Source: JAUWTJ01 sp965603015 (GTDB lineage Bacteria; Pseudomonadota; Alphaproteobacteria; M2410). Taken from it: a stretch of DNA of 64,000 bases. Each line of letters begins with the position of its first letter. Within the stretch, counting starts at the first letter, position 1. Shown here piece after piece: positions 1 through 7,883 of this stretch. The notes beneath the pieces are model-generated. The model made no database searches. It saw only the letters and a list, made by a program, of their open reading frames with translations, and was not told where the DNA came from. The stretch covers positions 1 to 64,000 of the forward strand of contig CBFDBJ010000006.1 in assembly GCA_965603015.1 (NCBI GenBank), written 5' to 3'. Made by a program: the position numbers and the translations under genes.

Positions 1-1197
1 GAAGGCTACAAGGGGCGCATACACACCCATCGGGCGACCCGGGATCTCGCCCGGGTAATGTTGAAAGACAGCGCCTTTCTCGCCGAACGGGATGCTGAAA
101 GGGCGGCGCGCAAACGGCACAACAAGGCAAAAGAAGCGCTGGAGCCACTTTACACCATCGCGGATGCGGAAAGGACGATCGAGCATTTCGAAACTCACGA
201 CTATGGAGAAAAGATAGCACTCCTGCCGGGGATTTCATTCTGCCTGCGCGATGCCGGCCATATTCTCGGGTCAGCAATTGTCGAACTGTGGGTTGAGGCA
301 TTCGGCGTGGAGCGCAAAATCGTTTTCAGCGGCGATCTTGGTCACCGCGGCGCGCCCCTCCTGAAGGATGTGACCCCCATCCACGATGCGGATGTGGTTC
401 TTTGTGAAAGCACTTACGGAGACCGATCACACAGGCCGTGGGATGAAACATTCTCTGAAATCGGTGACATCCTGTGTAGTGCCAATGCTTCGAAAGGCAA
501 TGTTCTTATCCCGACGTTTGCAGTCGGGCGCGCCCAGGAACTTCTCTATCTGTTTTCCGAGCACTATGAGGAGTGGGGCCTCGACAGATGGGAGATATTT
601 CTCGACAGTCCCATGGCGATCGAGGCAACGACTATTTATGGCAACCATACTGATCTTTTTGACAGTGAGGCTAAGCACCATCAGGCCAATAACGGTCCCT
701 TGTTCACCTTGCCCAACCTCCATCTCACCCAGTTGAGTGAGGAGTCCATGGGGATCAATAAAGTTTCGTCCGGGGCTATTGTTCTGGCTGGCAGCGGCAT
801 GTGCACCGGCGGCCGGATACGGCATCATATCAAGCACAACATCTCCGGCGAGCACAATCACCTGATGGTCGTGGGGTTTCAGGCGCGCGGAACGCTTGGT
901 CGAACCCTGGTCGACGGGGCGAAAAAAATCAGAATGTGGGGTGAGGAGCTGGACGTCGCTGCGAAGGTTCACACAATCGGAGGGCTCTCGGCCCACGCCG
1001 GTGTCGATGGGCTTTTGAACTGGTGCAGCGGGTTCGCCGGGCGGCCCGAGTTCATTCTGGTGCATGGTGAGCCCACGGCGACCCTCGCCCTTTCTCGTTC
1101 ATTGCAGAAAAACTGTGGAATCGACGCCTTCGCTCCAGGCCGAGGTGCAGTCTATGATCTTGCAGGTCTCAAGTGGATCAAGACGCACGCGCTGTGA
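1..1197 (+). CDS. Metallo-beta-lactamase / beta-CASP RNA-processing hydrolase (5' partial)
   Basis: The reading frame is open from base 1, so the first ATG at 58 is internal and the start lies outside the window. The protein resembles the CPSF/RNA-specificity-factor family of zinc nucleases. Visible motifs are DAGHILGSA (metal-binding His), FSGDLG (metal-binding Asp), ESTYGDR, the beta-CASP lid with a GSGMCTGGRIRHH stretch, and the C-terminal GLSAHAG and VHGE segments of the RMMBL region. The HxHxDH motif must lie upstream. Family knowledge suggests RNA cleavage or exonuclease activity; the actual substrate is not evident. The stop lies 3 bases before the convergent yqgE stop. Confidence 0.85.
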   Translation, partial: EGYKGRIHTHRATRDLARVMLKDSAFLAERDAERAARKRHNKAKEALEPLYTIADAERTIEHFETHDYGEKIALLPGISFCLRDAGHILGSAIVELWVEAFGVERKIVFSGDLGHRGAPLLKDVTPIHDADVVLCESTYGDRSHRPWDETFSEIGDILCSANASKGNVLIPTFAVGRAQELLYLFSEHYEEWGLDRWEIFLDSPMAIEATTIYGNHTDLFDSEAKHHQANNGPLFTLPNLHLTQLSEESMGINKVSSGAIVLAGSGMCTGGRIRHHIKHNISGEHNHLMVVGFQARGTLGRTLVDGAKKIRMWGEELDVAAKVHTIGGLSAHAGVDGLLNWCSGFAGRPEFILVHGEPTATLALSRSLQKNCGIDAFAPGRGAVYDLAGLKWIKTHAL

Positions 1198-1200
1198 CGT

Positions 1201-1815
1201 TCAGGCATGTCCAAAATCCGATGACAGAAACGCGGGATCAATGCCGAGGATTTCTATGGCGCGGTCCCATTTGGTATTGAAGTCATCGTCAAAAACAAGA
1301 GCGTCCTCCGCCGGGCAGGTCAGCCAGCCATTGGCCTGGATCTCGCTCTCCAGCTGGCCAGGTCCCCATCCTGAATAGCCAATGGCGAGGAGAGCCTTTT
1401 CAGGTCCGCGGCCTTCGGCCATGGCCTTGAGAATATCAATGGTCGCCGTCATACCTATTCTTTCCCGGGTGACGAGCGTCGCATCGTCCTTGCAATAATC
1501 TATGCTGTGAAGAACAAACCCGCGACCGGTCTCCACCGGTCCGCCAATAACGATAGGCTGGTTTCCGTCTGCCGGGGCCGAGACGTCGAGTTGTTCAAGA
1601 ACTTCCGAAAAGGAAACGCCTGTCGCCGGTTGATTGATAACCAGACCGACAGCTCCCTCGTCCGAATGGGCGCACACATAAATCACCGATTTTTGAAAAT
1701 TCGGATCATTCATGGCCGGCATCGCTATGAGAAGTTGGCCGTCGAGGTAGCCTTCGTCTTCTCCGGATAGTTCGCCCGATTGGTGTGCAAATCTTGCTTT
1801 CAGTTCTCTGGACAT
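1201..1815 (-). CDS. YqgE/AlgH family protein (DUF179)
   Basis: The conserved family core is clear: YLDGQLLIAMPAMNDPNFQ, then YVCAHSDEGAVGLVINQP, then GGPVETGRGFVLH and GYSGWGPGQLESEI. Members are cytosolic proteins of about 190-200 residues with no firmly settled biochemical role, although early work linked one to alginate regulation. The frame is open up to 1923. I chose the ATG at 1815 (MSRELKARFAHQ), which gives 204 residues, close to family length; the longer version adds 36 unconserved residues. The gene converges on the beta-CASP gene and diverges from the peroxiredoxin. Confidence 0.88.
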   Translation of the reverse strand: MSRELKARFAHQSGELSGEDEGYLDGQLLIAMPAMNDPNFQKSVIYVCAHSDEGAVGLVINQPATGVSFSEVLEQLDVSAPADGNQPIVIGGPVETGRGFVLHSIDYCKDDATLVTRERIGMTATIDILKAMAEGRGPEKALLAIGYSGWGPGQLESEIQANGWLTCPAEDALVFDDDFNTKWDRAIEILGIDPAFLSSDFGHA

Positions 1816-1975
1816 AACCTGAACCCGAATGAGAGTAATAAGGGGCATTGTCCGATGGTTTGGCCCCGAGGTCAAATCACGCGTTTGAGGGCGGAGTGAT
1901 TTAATAACAAGTCCATTGTGCAAAAGAGCTTTGCAAGCCTTCCTTGATCACATAGGACATGTATCAGGCAATCAG

Positions 1976-1991
1976 CAGACGTACGCGTCTG
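1976..1991. promoter_or_regulatory. Perfect inverted repeat upstream of the peroxiredoxin gene
   Basis: CAGACG-TACG-CGTCTG is a perfect 6-bp dyad with a 4-base centre, about 35 bases before the peroxiredoxin start in the divergent yqgE/prx spacer. It could be an operator or a leader hairpin. I could not place -35/-10 boxes around it with confidence. Confidence 0.3.
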
Positions 1992-2025
1992 TGGTGCCAG
2001 CCACCCAGAAGAGAGGAGTATATCC

Positions 2026-2508
2026 ATGACCGTGAAAAAAGGTGACAAAATTCCCGAAGCGACGCTTCAGCGCATGGGTGCCTCAGGCCCTGAGCCGATC
2101 ACAACCGAGGAGCTTTTCGGCGGCAAGAAGGTTGCATTTTTCGCACTTCCCGGTGCGTTCACACCGACCTGCTCCGCCAAACACGTGCCAGGCTATTTGG
2201 CTAATGCCGATACCCTTAAGGAAAAAGGCATTGATATGATCGCCTGCATGTCGGTCAATGATGCCTTTGTCATGGGCGCATGGGCAAAGGACCAGGGCAC
2301 GGGAGATAAGATTGCAATGCTAGCTGACGGGTCCGGTATCTTCGCGAAGGCGTTGGGACTGGAGTTTGATGCCAGCAAGTTCGGCATGGGGACACGCAGT
2401 CAGCGTTTTTCGATGATCGTAAATGACGGCACGGTTGAAGAGCTCAACATCGAAGCGCCCGGCGCCTTTGAGGTCTCGACCGCCGAGTACATGTTGAAGC
2501 AGCTTTAG
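2026..2508 (+). CDS. Peroxiredoxin, Prx5 (redoxin) type
   Basis: This 160-residue protein reduces hydroperoxides in the cytosol using a thiol donor (glutathione, glutaredoxin or thioredoxin in the family). The peroxidatic cysteine is Cys49 in PGAFTPTCS. A further cysteine, Cys74 in MIACMSVND, lies where many Prx5 proteins have a conserved Cys. The remaining core (VNDAFVMGAW, then MLADGSG, then FSMIVNDG) is intact and the length is typical. A strong Shine-Dalgarno (GAGAGGAG) precedes the ATG. It converges on rnhA, whose stop lies 3 bases downstream. No reductase domain is fused. Confidence 0.93.
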   Translation: MTVKKGDKIPEATLQRMGASGPEPITTEELFGGKKVAFFALPGAFTPTCSAKHVPGYLANADTLKEKGIDMIACMSVNDAFVMGAWAKDQGTGDKIAMLADGSGIFAKALGLEFDASKFGMGTRSQRFSMIVNDGTVEELNIEAPGAFEVSTAEYMLKQL

Positions 2509-2511
2509 GCT

Positions 2512-2946
2512 TCAATTCAGCTCTGAAATGCCCTTGCGGGCCAATTCGTCGGCGCGCTCATTTCCGTTGTTGCCGGAGTGGCCCTTGACCCAGTGCCAGG
2601 TGATGTCGTGGCGTTCGGTTGCTGCGTCCAGCTGCTGCCACAGGTCGGCATTCTTGACCGGTTTTTTTGCCGCTGTCCGCCAGCCATTTTTTTTCCAGTT
2701 GACGATCCAGCTATTGATCCCGTCCATGACATACTTCGAATCTGTAAAGAGCTCGACGCTGCATCGCTCCTTGAGCGTCTCAAGCGCCACGATAGCAGCC
2801 ATCAGTTCCATTCGGTTATTGGTAGTTTCCGCCTCGCCGCCGAACAGCTCTTTTTCGGTCCCGTTGTAACTGAGAAGCGCCCCCCATCCGCCAGGACCGG
2901 GGTTGCCCGAGCATGCGCCATCCGTATAGATCGTGACCGCTTTCAT
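2512..2946 (-). CDS. rnhA: Ribonuclease HI
   Basis: RNase HI cuts the RNA strand of RNA-DNA hybrids during replication and R-loop removal. The four-residue active site is visible: Asp in YTDGACSGNPGPGG, Glu in NNRMELMA, Asp in FTDSKYVMDG, and the C-terminal HSGNNGNERADELA with the His loop and last Asp. The length of 144 residues is normal. It is the last gene of an ispH-thrB-rnhA unit. The thrB stop is 3 bases before its ATG, so translational coupling is likely. This neighbourhood is common in alphaproteobacteria. Confidence 0.97.
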   Translation of the reverse strand: MKAVTIYTDGACSGNPGPGGWGALLSYNGTEKELFGGEAETTNNRMELMAAIVALETLKERCSVELFTDSKYVMDGINSWIVNWKKNGWRTAAKKPVKNADLWQQLDAATERHDITWHWVKGHSGNNGNERADELARKGISELN

Positions 2947-2949
2947 GGC

Positions 2950-3909
2950 TTATCCCAACCCGTAGTCGGACGGCCCGTTGACAGAAGTGTGAAACTTCAG
3001 GCGCTCCAAAAACTCGAGAGGGTCCTTTGGTTCAACAAGTGCACCATCGGGATGAAACAGCCAGTCATGCAGCCGTGTCAGCAGGAAGCGCAGTGCTGCG
3101 CCTCGGCACAGTAGCGGCAGAGCATCAAGCTCAAGCTCGGAAAAAGGCCGCACCTGGCTGTAGCCGGAAACTATTGCGCGCGCGCGGGCCTTGTCAAAGG
3201 TCTTCCCGTCGAAACACCAGGCATTGAGGCAAATCGCCAGGTCATAGGCCAGCATATCCTCACAGGCAAAATAAAGGTCAATGATGCCGCTGAAATCCGG
3301 CCCGAGGAAGAACACATTATCCGGGAAGAGATCTGCATGGATGATCCCCCGGGGCAGGTAGGATGGCCAGATGGCGTCGAGCTTTGCCAATTCACTATCA
3401 ATCAGTTTGGCAAGACCGGGCTCCACCTCATCGGCTCTTGCGCGGCATTTTTCAAACAGAGGCCGCCAGTCTTTTTGTCCCAGCTGATTAGGTCTCTTCA
3501 GATCAAAGCCGACAGAGGCGATGTGAAACTCTGCCAGTGCGCCGCCAAGCTGTCGGCAATGATCGACATCCGGCTTCGCAATCGACACTCCGTCCAGAAA
3601 GGAGATGAGGGCGGCAGGTCGCCCGTTCAGTTTACGGGTGAGCGCGCCATCCTTTCCGGCGATCGGCACGGGGCAGTTCAACCCGCGTGATGCAAGGTGA
3701 ACCATCAGGCCAAGAAAGAAAGGAAGATCAGATTTCGACACGCGTTTTTCATAGAGTGTCAGAATGTATGTGGCTTTCGTCGTACGCAGAAGATAGTTGG
3801 AATTCTCCACGCCCTCCGCAATGCCCTTGAAAGAAAGGGCGTCGCCTGCGTCGTAGCAATCCAGAAAAGCATTGAGCTCCGTGTCGGAGACAGAAGTATA
3901 TACGGCCAT
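2950..3909 (-). CDS. thrB: Homoserine kinase (APH-fold ThrB)
   Basis: It phosphorylates homoserine with ATP in threonine biosynthesis. The protein (319 residues) belongs to the aminoglycoside-phosphotransferase-like ThrB family and not to the GHMP kinases. It has the GIAEGVENSNYLL nucleotide loop near residue 30, a lysine-bearing LTLYEKRV strand, and the catalytic HADLFPDNVFF loop followed by a SGIIDLYFACED metal-binding segment. It sits 24 bases after ispH and 3 bases before rnhA, the usual alphaproteobacterial order. Confidence 0.95.
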   Translation of the reverse strand: MAVYTSVSDTELNAFLDCYDAGDALSFKGIAEGVENSNYLLRTTKATYILTLYEKRVSKSDLPFFLGLMVHLASRGLNCPVPIAGKDGALTRKLNGRPAALISFLDGVSIAKPDVDHCRQLGGALAEFHIASVGFDLKRPNQLGQKDWRPLFEKCRARADEVEPGLAKLIDSELAKLDAIWPSYLPRGIIHADLFPDNVFFLGPDFSGIIDLYFACEDMLAYDLAICLNAWCFDGKTFDKARARAIVSGYSQVRPFSELELDALPLLCRGAALRFLLTRLHDWLFHPDGALVEPKDPLEFLERLKFHTSVNGPSDYGLG

Positions 3910-3933
3910 GGGACTTTGTAGAGCTTTCGATTT

Positions 3934-4893
3934 TTAGTGGAGGAGTTCTTTAGGCAGCTTGAAGCTGATGTTTTCACTTGTAACGGAGATTTCTTTCAGC
4001 TGCACGTCAAAACGGTCCCGGAAAGCATCCAGCACTTCGTCCACGAGAACGTCGGGTGCAGAGGCGCCTGCAGTTATGCCGAGCGTTCCAACGCCGTCCA
4101 GCGTGGCGAAATCTATATCGCGAGCGCGCTGCACAAGCAGTGACTTCGGGCAGCCTGATTGTTCGGCAACCTCGACGAGGCGCATGGAGTTGGACGAATT
4201 CGGCGCGCCGATGACCAGGATGAGATCGCACTGCGCAGCAATCTCCTTGACGGCCAGTTGCCGATTGGTCGTGGCGTAGCAAATGTCTTCCTTGCCCGGG
4301 CCGATGATGGATGGGAAGCGTCGCTTCAGCGTTTCGACAATATCGTTGGTGTCATCAACCGAGAGCGTGGTCTGGGTGATATAGGCCAGCTCCGCCGCGC
4401 CGCGCGGCTGGAAACGTTCGGCATCGGCCACGGTTTCAATCAGCTGGATGGCGTCGCCTGGCAGTTGCCCCATTGTGCCAATGACCTCCGGATGGCCCGT
4501 ATGGCCAATGAGCACAATTTCCCGGTTCTTGGCGAAATGACGGGCTGCTTCGTTGTGGACCTTGGAGACCAGCGGGCAGGTGGCATCCAGATAGAGCAGG
4601 TTGCGGCGACCTGCCTCGGCTGGCACGGATTTCGGCACCCCGTGTGCAGAAAAGATTACGGGTCGATCGTCCGGAACATCGTCGAGTTCATCGACGAAGA
4701 TAGCCCCGCGCGCCTCCAGACCCTCGACCACATAGCGATTGTGGACGATCTCATGGCGGACATAGACCGGCGCGCCGTATTTTTCGAGGGCCTGCTCGAC
4801 AATCTGGATCGCTCGATCCACGCCGGCGCAGAACCCGCGTGGGGCGGCGAGCAGGATCGTTAGGGGGCGGCGCTCAGAGCCGGTTTTGGGCAT
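3934..4893 (-). CDS. ispH: 4-hydroxy-3-methylbut-2-enyl diphosphate reductase
   Basis: IspH is the last enzyme of the MEP pathway and makes IPP and DMAPP with a [4Fe-4S] cluster. The three cluster cysteines are in PRGFCAGV, DATCPLVSKVH and DICYATTNRQ. Conserved IGHTGHPEV and TQTTLSVDD segments are present. The frame extends to 4962, but the ATG at 4893 (MPKTGSERRP) has a GAGGA ribosome site and matches family length (319 residues). It is the first gene of the operon with thrB and rnhA. Together with ispE at 45.8 kb it shows the non-mevalonate route. Confidence 0.96.
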   Translation of the reverse strand: MPKTGSERRPLTILLAAPRGFCAGVDRAIQIVEQALEKYGAPVYVRHEIVHNRYVVEGLEARGAIFVDELDDVPDDRPVIFSAHGVPKSVPAEAGRRNLLYLDATCPLVSKVHNEAARHFAKNREIVLIGHTGHPEVIGTMGQLPGDAIQLIETVADAERFQPRGAAELAYITQTTLSVDDTNDIVETLKRRFPSIIGPGKEDICYATTNRQLAVKEIAAQCDLILVIGAPNSSNSMRLVEVAEQSGCPKSLLVQRARDIDFATLDGVGTLGITAGASAPDVLVDEVLDAFRDRFDVQLKEISVTSENISFKLPKELLH

Positions 4894-5130
4894 ATTGCTT
4901 TTATCCTCGATCAAATTGCCGGATTTTGGGTGTTTTGGGCAAATGGGCTCCAGTGGCGACAATCCGGGGCATTGCGGGGGCCCAGCCGCCCGGTCTTGTG
5001 GACCAGGCTGCCTCCAACAGCATTGCCTTGGGCCTTGTTATTGGGTATCGAAGGCCTGTAAGTCAAGCATGGCAGCGCACAGGCCTGTGCCGCAAAAGCC
5101 GTGAGCAAGAGTGAGGCAAAGACGGGTATG

Positions 5131-5673
5131 ATGAAGACAGGAAATAAGATGAAGGCAGCGTGCCTTGCCGCCATTCTTCTTGTGATCGGGGGGTGCGCTG
5201 TTCCGGATCCCTATGCTGTGGTGTCATGTCCCACAGTGGGCGTTCTCAATGATGCTCGGGAGATTACCCGGTTTCGCCACGGTGGGGGACGAGATGCTGC
5301 CGACATAACGTGGCATGGTGAGATTTCTACTGTCAAATTCACCTGCTATGAGCCGGAAGGCAAGGGTGTAGTAATCGGTGAGGCCGCTATTGTGGCCACC
5401 TTCCACCGGGGCCCGGCTGCGACCGACGATCGTCAATTCTTTAATTTGTTCTCTGTCATGTCCGAACGAGAAGACCGTATTCTGGACAAAACTGTTTTCT
5501 CAATGGACGCGAAATTCAAGAGCGGTCAGAAAGTTGTGGTTGTCAGGAAGACGATCAGGAACATTCGTGTCCCGACCAAAGGCTCCGTGGCACCCGAACT
5601 TTATAACGTCTATATAGGGTTCCAGTTGTCGCCGGCGGAAGTTGCCTACAACCGCACCAAAGCGCGTTCCTGA
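5131..5673 (+). CDS. Predicted outer-membrane or periplasmic lipoprotein, unknown function
   Basis: I do not recognise a named family. The N-terminus is a lipoprotein signal with two or three lysines, a hydrophobic stretch and a lipobox ending VIGGC. The mature part of about 160 residues is beta-rich with paired cysteines (VSCPTVG and KFTCYEPE) and a C-terminal VYIGFQLSPAEVAY segment. Start choice is uncertain: a GTG at 5101, ATGs at 5128 and 5131 and an ATG at 5149 (AGGAAA four bases upstream) are all in frame. It lies 18 bases before argS on the same strand, so it may share its transcript. Confidence 0.75.
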   Translation: MKTGNKMKAACLAAILLVIGGCAVPDPYAVVSCPTVGVLNDAREITRFRHGGGRDAADITWHGEISTVKFTCYEPEGKGVVIGEAAIVATFHRGPAATDDRQFFNLFSVMSEREDRILDKTVFSMDAKFKSGQKVVVVRKTIRNIRVPTKGSVAPELYNVYIGFQLSPAEVAYNRTKARS

Positions 5674-5691
5674 CACAAGCGAGATCCAAAA

Positions 5692-7464
5692 ATGAATGCT
5701 CTTCGTGATCAGCTTTCGTTGCTCATGGGCGAGGCTTTCGAGGCTGAAGGTCTTTCATCTGAATTCGGACATGTCCAGCGTTCAGGGCGCCCCGAGCTGG
5801 CACAATACCAGTGCAATGGCGCGATGGCGGCTGCCAAACAGGCAAAGAAGAATCCTCGTGAGATCGCTTCGGCTATCGTTGGGCGCCTGAAGGGCGATCC
5901 ATTTTTTCGCGAGCTGGACATTGCCGGGCCTGGTTTTATCAATATTCGACTTGCCGACGACGTCCTGAATGCGCGCTCCATGGAGGTCGCCACGGATCCT
6001 CGTTATGGCGTGGCCTTGCGTGATCATCCGCGTACGGTGGTTCTGGATTTTGGTGGGCCAAATGTTGCCAAGCCGATGCACGTGGGCCATTTGCGCTCCG
6101 GCATTGTCGGGGATGCAATGCAGCAGATTCACAAATTTGCAGGTGACAAGACCATCTCCGATGTGCATCTCGGAGACTGGGGCCTGCAAATGGGGCAATT
6201 AATCTCCGAAATTGAATTGCGCTCGCCGGATCTGATCTATTTTGATGAAAGCGTGACGGAGGGCTATCCCGCCAGTGGGCCGGTTACTCTGGAAGAGCTT
6301 GAGCAGCTCTACCCGGAAGCCTCTGCGGCTTGCAAGGCCGACCCGGCCCGTATGGATCTGGCGCGCCGTGCCACCTTTGCCCTGCAGGATGGACACCCCG
6401 GATATCGCGCCCTCTGGAAGACGTTCCTTGATGTTTCCCTTGCCGCGGTCAAGCGTGAGTATCACGCGCTCGGAATTGACTTTGATCTCTGGAAAGGTGA
6501 GGCCGATGTCGCCGATATGATCCCGGAGATGCTGACGCGCTTCAAGGCTGAACACTACTCGGAGGAAAGTGATGGCGCACTGATCATGCGGGTCGCCCAC
6601 AACGACGACAACAAGACGGTCCCGCCGCTGATTCTGCTGAATTCCGAAGGCGCCGTTGGTTATCACACAACGGATATGGCGACAATTGTCGACCGAATGG
6701 AGACCCACCACCCGGACTATATTCTTTACGTGACTGACTATCGCCAGCAGCTACACTTCGAGCAGGTTTTTCGTGCCGCCAGAAAGGCGCACATCGTTGG
6801 AGATGATACGGAGCTGCACCACATCGGATATGGCACGATGAATGGGCCTGACAATTCGCCGCTCAAGACTCGCGATGGCGGCGTTCCCAAGCTTCACGAC
6901 CTCATCACGGACGCCGTCAGCAGCGCAACCGAACGACTTGAAACAGCAGGTATTGCATCTGACTATCCGGATGAGGAGCGGTCCGAAATTGCCAAGAGAG
7001 TTGCGATTGCTGCGATCAAATTCGCCGATCTGTCTAATCAGCCGCGATCCAACTATATCTTTGACCTGGACCGGTTCACGACCTTTGAAGGCAAAACAGG
7101 TCCCTATCTGCTCTATGCCGCTGTCCGGATCAAATCGATCCTCCGCAAGGCGAAGGACGAGGGTTTTGAGCCTGGCGGCGGAGTGATCCAGGTCGCCTCG
7201 GACGAGGAGCGCGATCTGGTCCTTGCCCTCGACGGATTTGGCGAGGCCTTCCTCGGCGCCTATGAGAAATGCGGCCCCAATCTGCTGTGTGATTTCGTCT
7301 ATGGCCTGGCACAGGCCTTTTCCAAATTCTACGCCGCGCATCACATTCTCAGCGAATCAGATGAGGCTCTCAGGGCCTCCAGATTGCGTCTGGCCGAGGT
7401 GACTTTGGGTGAAATTGAGCAGGTTTTGGCCCTCTTGGGGATCATGGTTCCAGACCGTATGTGA
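5692..7464 (+). CDS. argS: Arginyl-tRNA synthetase
   Basis: A class I aminoacyl-tRNA synthetase that charges tRNA-Arg in the cytosol. The 590-residue protein has the N-terminal Add-1 domain (residues 1 to about 105), the HIGH motif as HVGH at residues 130-133 (GGPNVAKPMHVGHLRSG), a conserved HLGDWGLQMGQL stretch, and the C-terminal anticodon-binding DALR domain ending ALLGIMVPDRM. The KMSKS position appears as a variant LKTRDGG loop, which is usual for ArgS. The gene is followed by the gcv control region. Confidence 0.97.
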   Translation: MNALRDQLSLLMGEAFEAEGLSSEFGHVQRSGRPELAQYQCNGAMAAAKQAKKNPREIASAIVGRLKGDPFFRELDIAGPGFINIRLADDVLNARSMEVATDPRYGVALRDHPRTVVLDFGGPNVAKPMHVGHLRSGIVGDAMQQIHKFAGDKTISDVHLGDWGLQMGQLISEIELRSPDLIYFDESVTEGYPASGPVTLEELEQLYPEASAACKADPARMDLARRATFALQDGHPGYRALWKTFLDVSLAAVKREYHALGIDFDLWKGEADVADMIPEMLTRFKAEHYSEESDGALIMRVAHNDDNKTVPPLILLNSEGAVGYHTTDMATIVDRMETHHPDYILYVTDYRQQLHFEQVFRAARKAHIVGDDTELHHIGYGTMNGPDNSPLKTRDGGVPKLHDLITDAVSSATERLETAGIASDYPDEERSEIAKRVAIAAIKFADLSNQPRSNYIFDLDRFTTFEGKTGPYLLYAAVRIKSILRKAKDEGFEPGGGVIQVASDEERDLVLALDGFGEAFLGAYEKCGPNLLCDFVYGLAQAFSKFYAAHHILSESDEALRASRLRLAEVTLGEIEQVLALLGIMVPDRM

Positions 7465-7545
7465 CCAATTGGACCCGCTTTGTGGCCCGATGGGGGATTC
7501 TTGGGAAATTAGGGGTGATTCACCCCCGATTGACCATGCAATGAA

Positions 7546-7573
7546 TTGACTCCGAAGGGCGCACCGCTATTTT
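7546..7573 (+). promoter_or_regulatory. Predicted sigma70-type promoter of the gcv operon
   Basis: TTGACT at 7546-7551 and TATTTT at 7568-7573 are separated by 16 bases. They lie about 55 bases before the first riboswitch helix, so transcripts would include both aptamers. A GGGGTG/CACCCC hairpin at about 7512-7527, upstream of the promoter, may end argS transcription but has no U-run. Confidence 0.5.
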
Positions 7574-7628
7574 AGGGCACCATCCGAATCCGCCTTGGCG
7601 GCGCGTTTTGGTGGCAAGCTTATGACTT

Positions 7629-7824
7629 GAGCGGGAGAGACCGGAGGGGTATAGAAGGCCTCGCGTATCCGGCGCCGTAAGAGTAACGACCCCGTAAACT
7701 CTCAGGCAAAAAGGACCGCTCGAAGCAAGCAAGCTGGAAAGCAGGCACAGGATCGACTTGTGCCTCACCAAAGGGGTAGGCCGGAATGTTTCCCGGTTAA
7801 AACTCCCAGGTTCTCAAACAGTGG
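7629..7824 (+). ncRNA. Tandem glycine riboswitch
   Basis: Two aptamers in series precede gcvT. Aptamer 1 (about 7629-7721) is closed by a perfect P1 helix, GAGCGG at 7629-7634 with CCGCTC at 7716-7721. It carries GGGAGAGACCGG, GGCGCCG and ACTCTCAGGCAAAAAGGACC, close to the glycine class. Aptamer 2 (about 7732-7824) is more diverged but keeps CTGGAAAGC, CACCAAAGGGGTAG and ACTCCCAGGTTCTC. The arrangement matches riboswitches that switch on the cleavage system when glycine is abundant. There is no clear terminator hairpin between the second aptamer and gcvT, so control may be translational; that part is inference. Confidence 0.93.
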
Positions 7825-7883
7825 ATCTCGGGCAGTGGCTGTGTCGCGGCTATGAATGTACTCCAACTGATCGAATGGACAAG

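Noticed and set aside
7758..7883. Upstream extension of gcvT to 7758
   Set aside because: The first part of this frame is the second riboswitch aptamer, and no ribosome site supports the early start.
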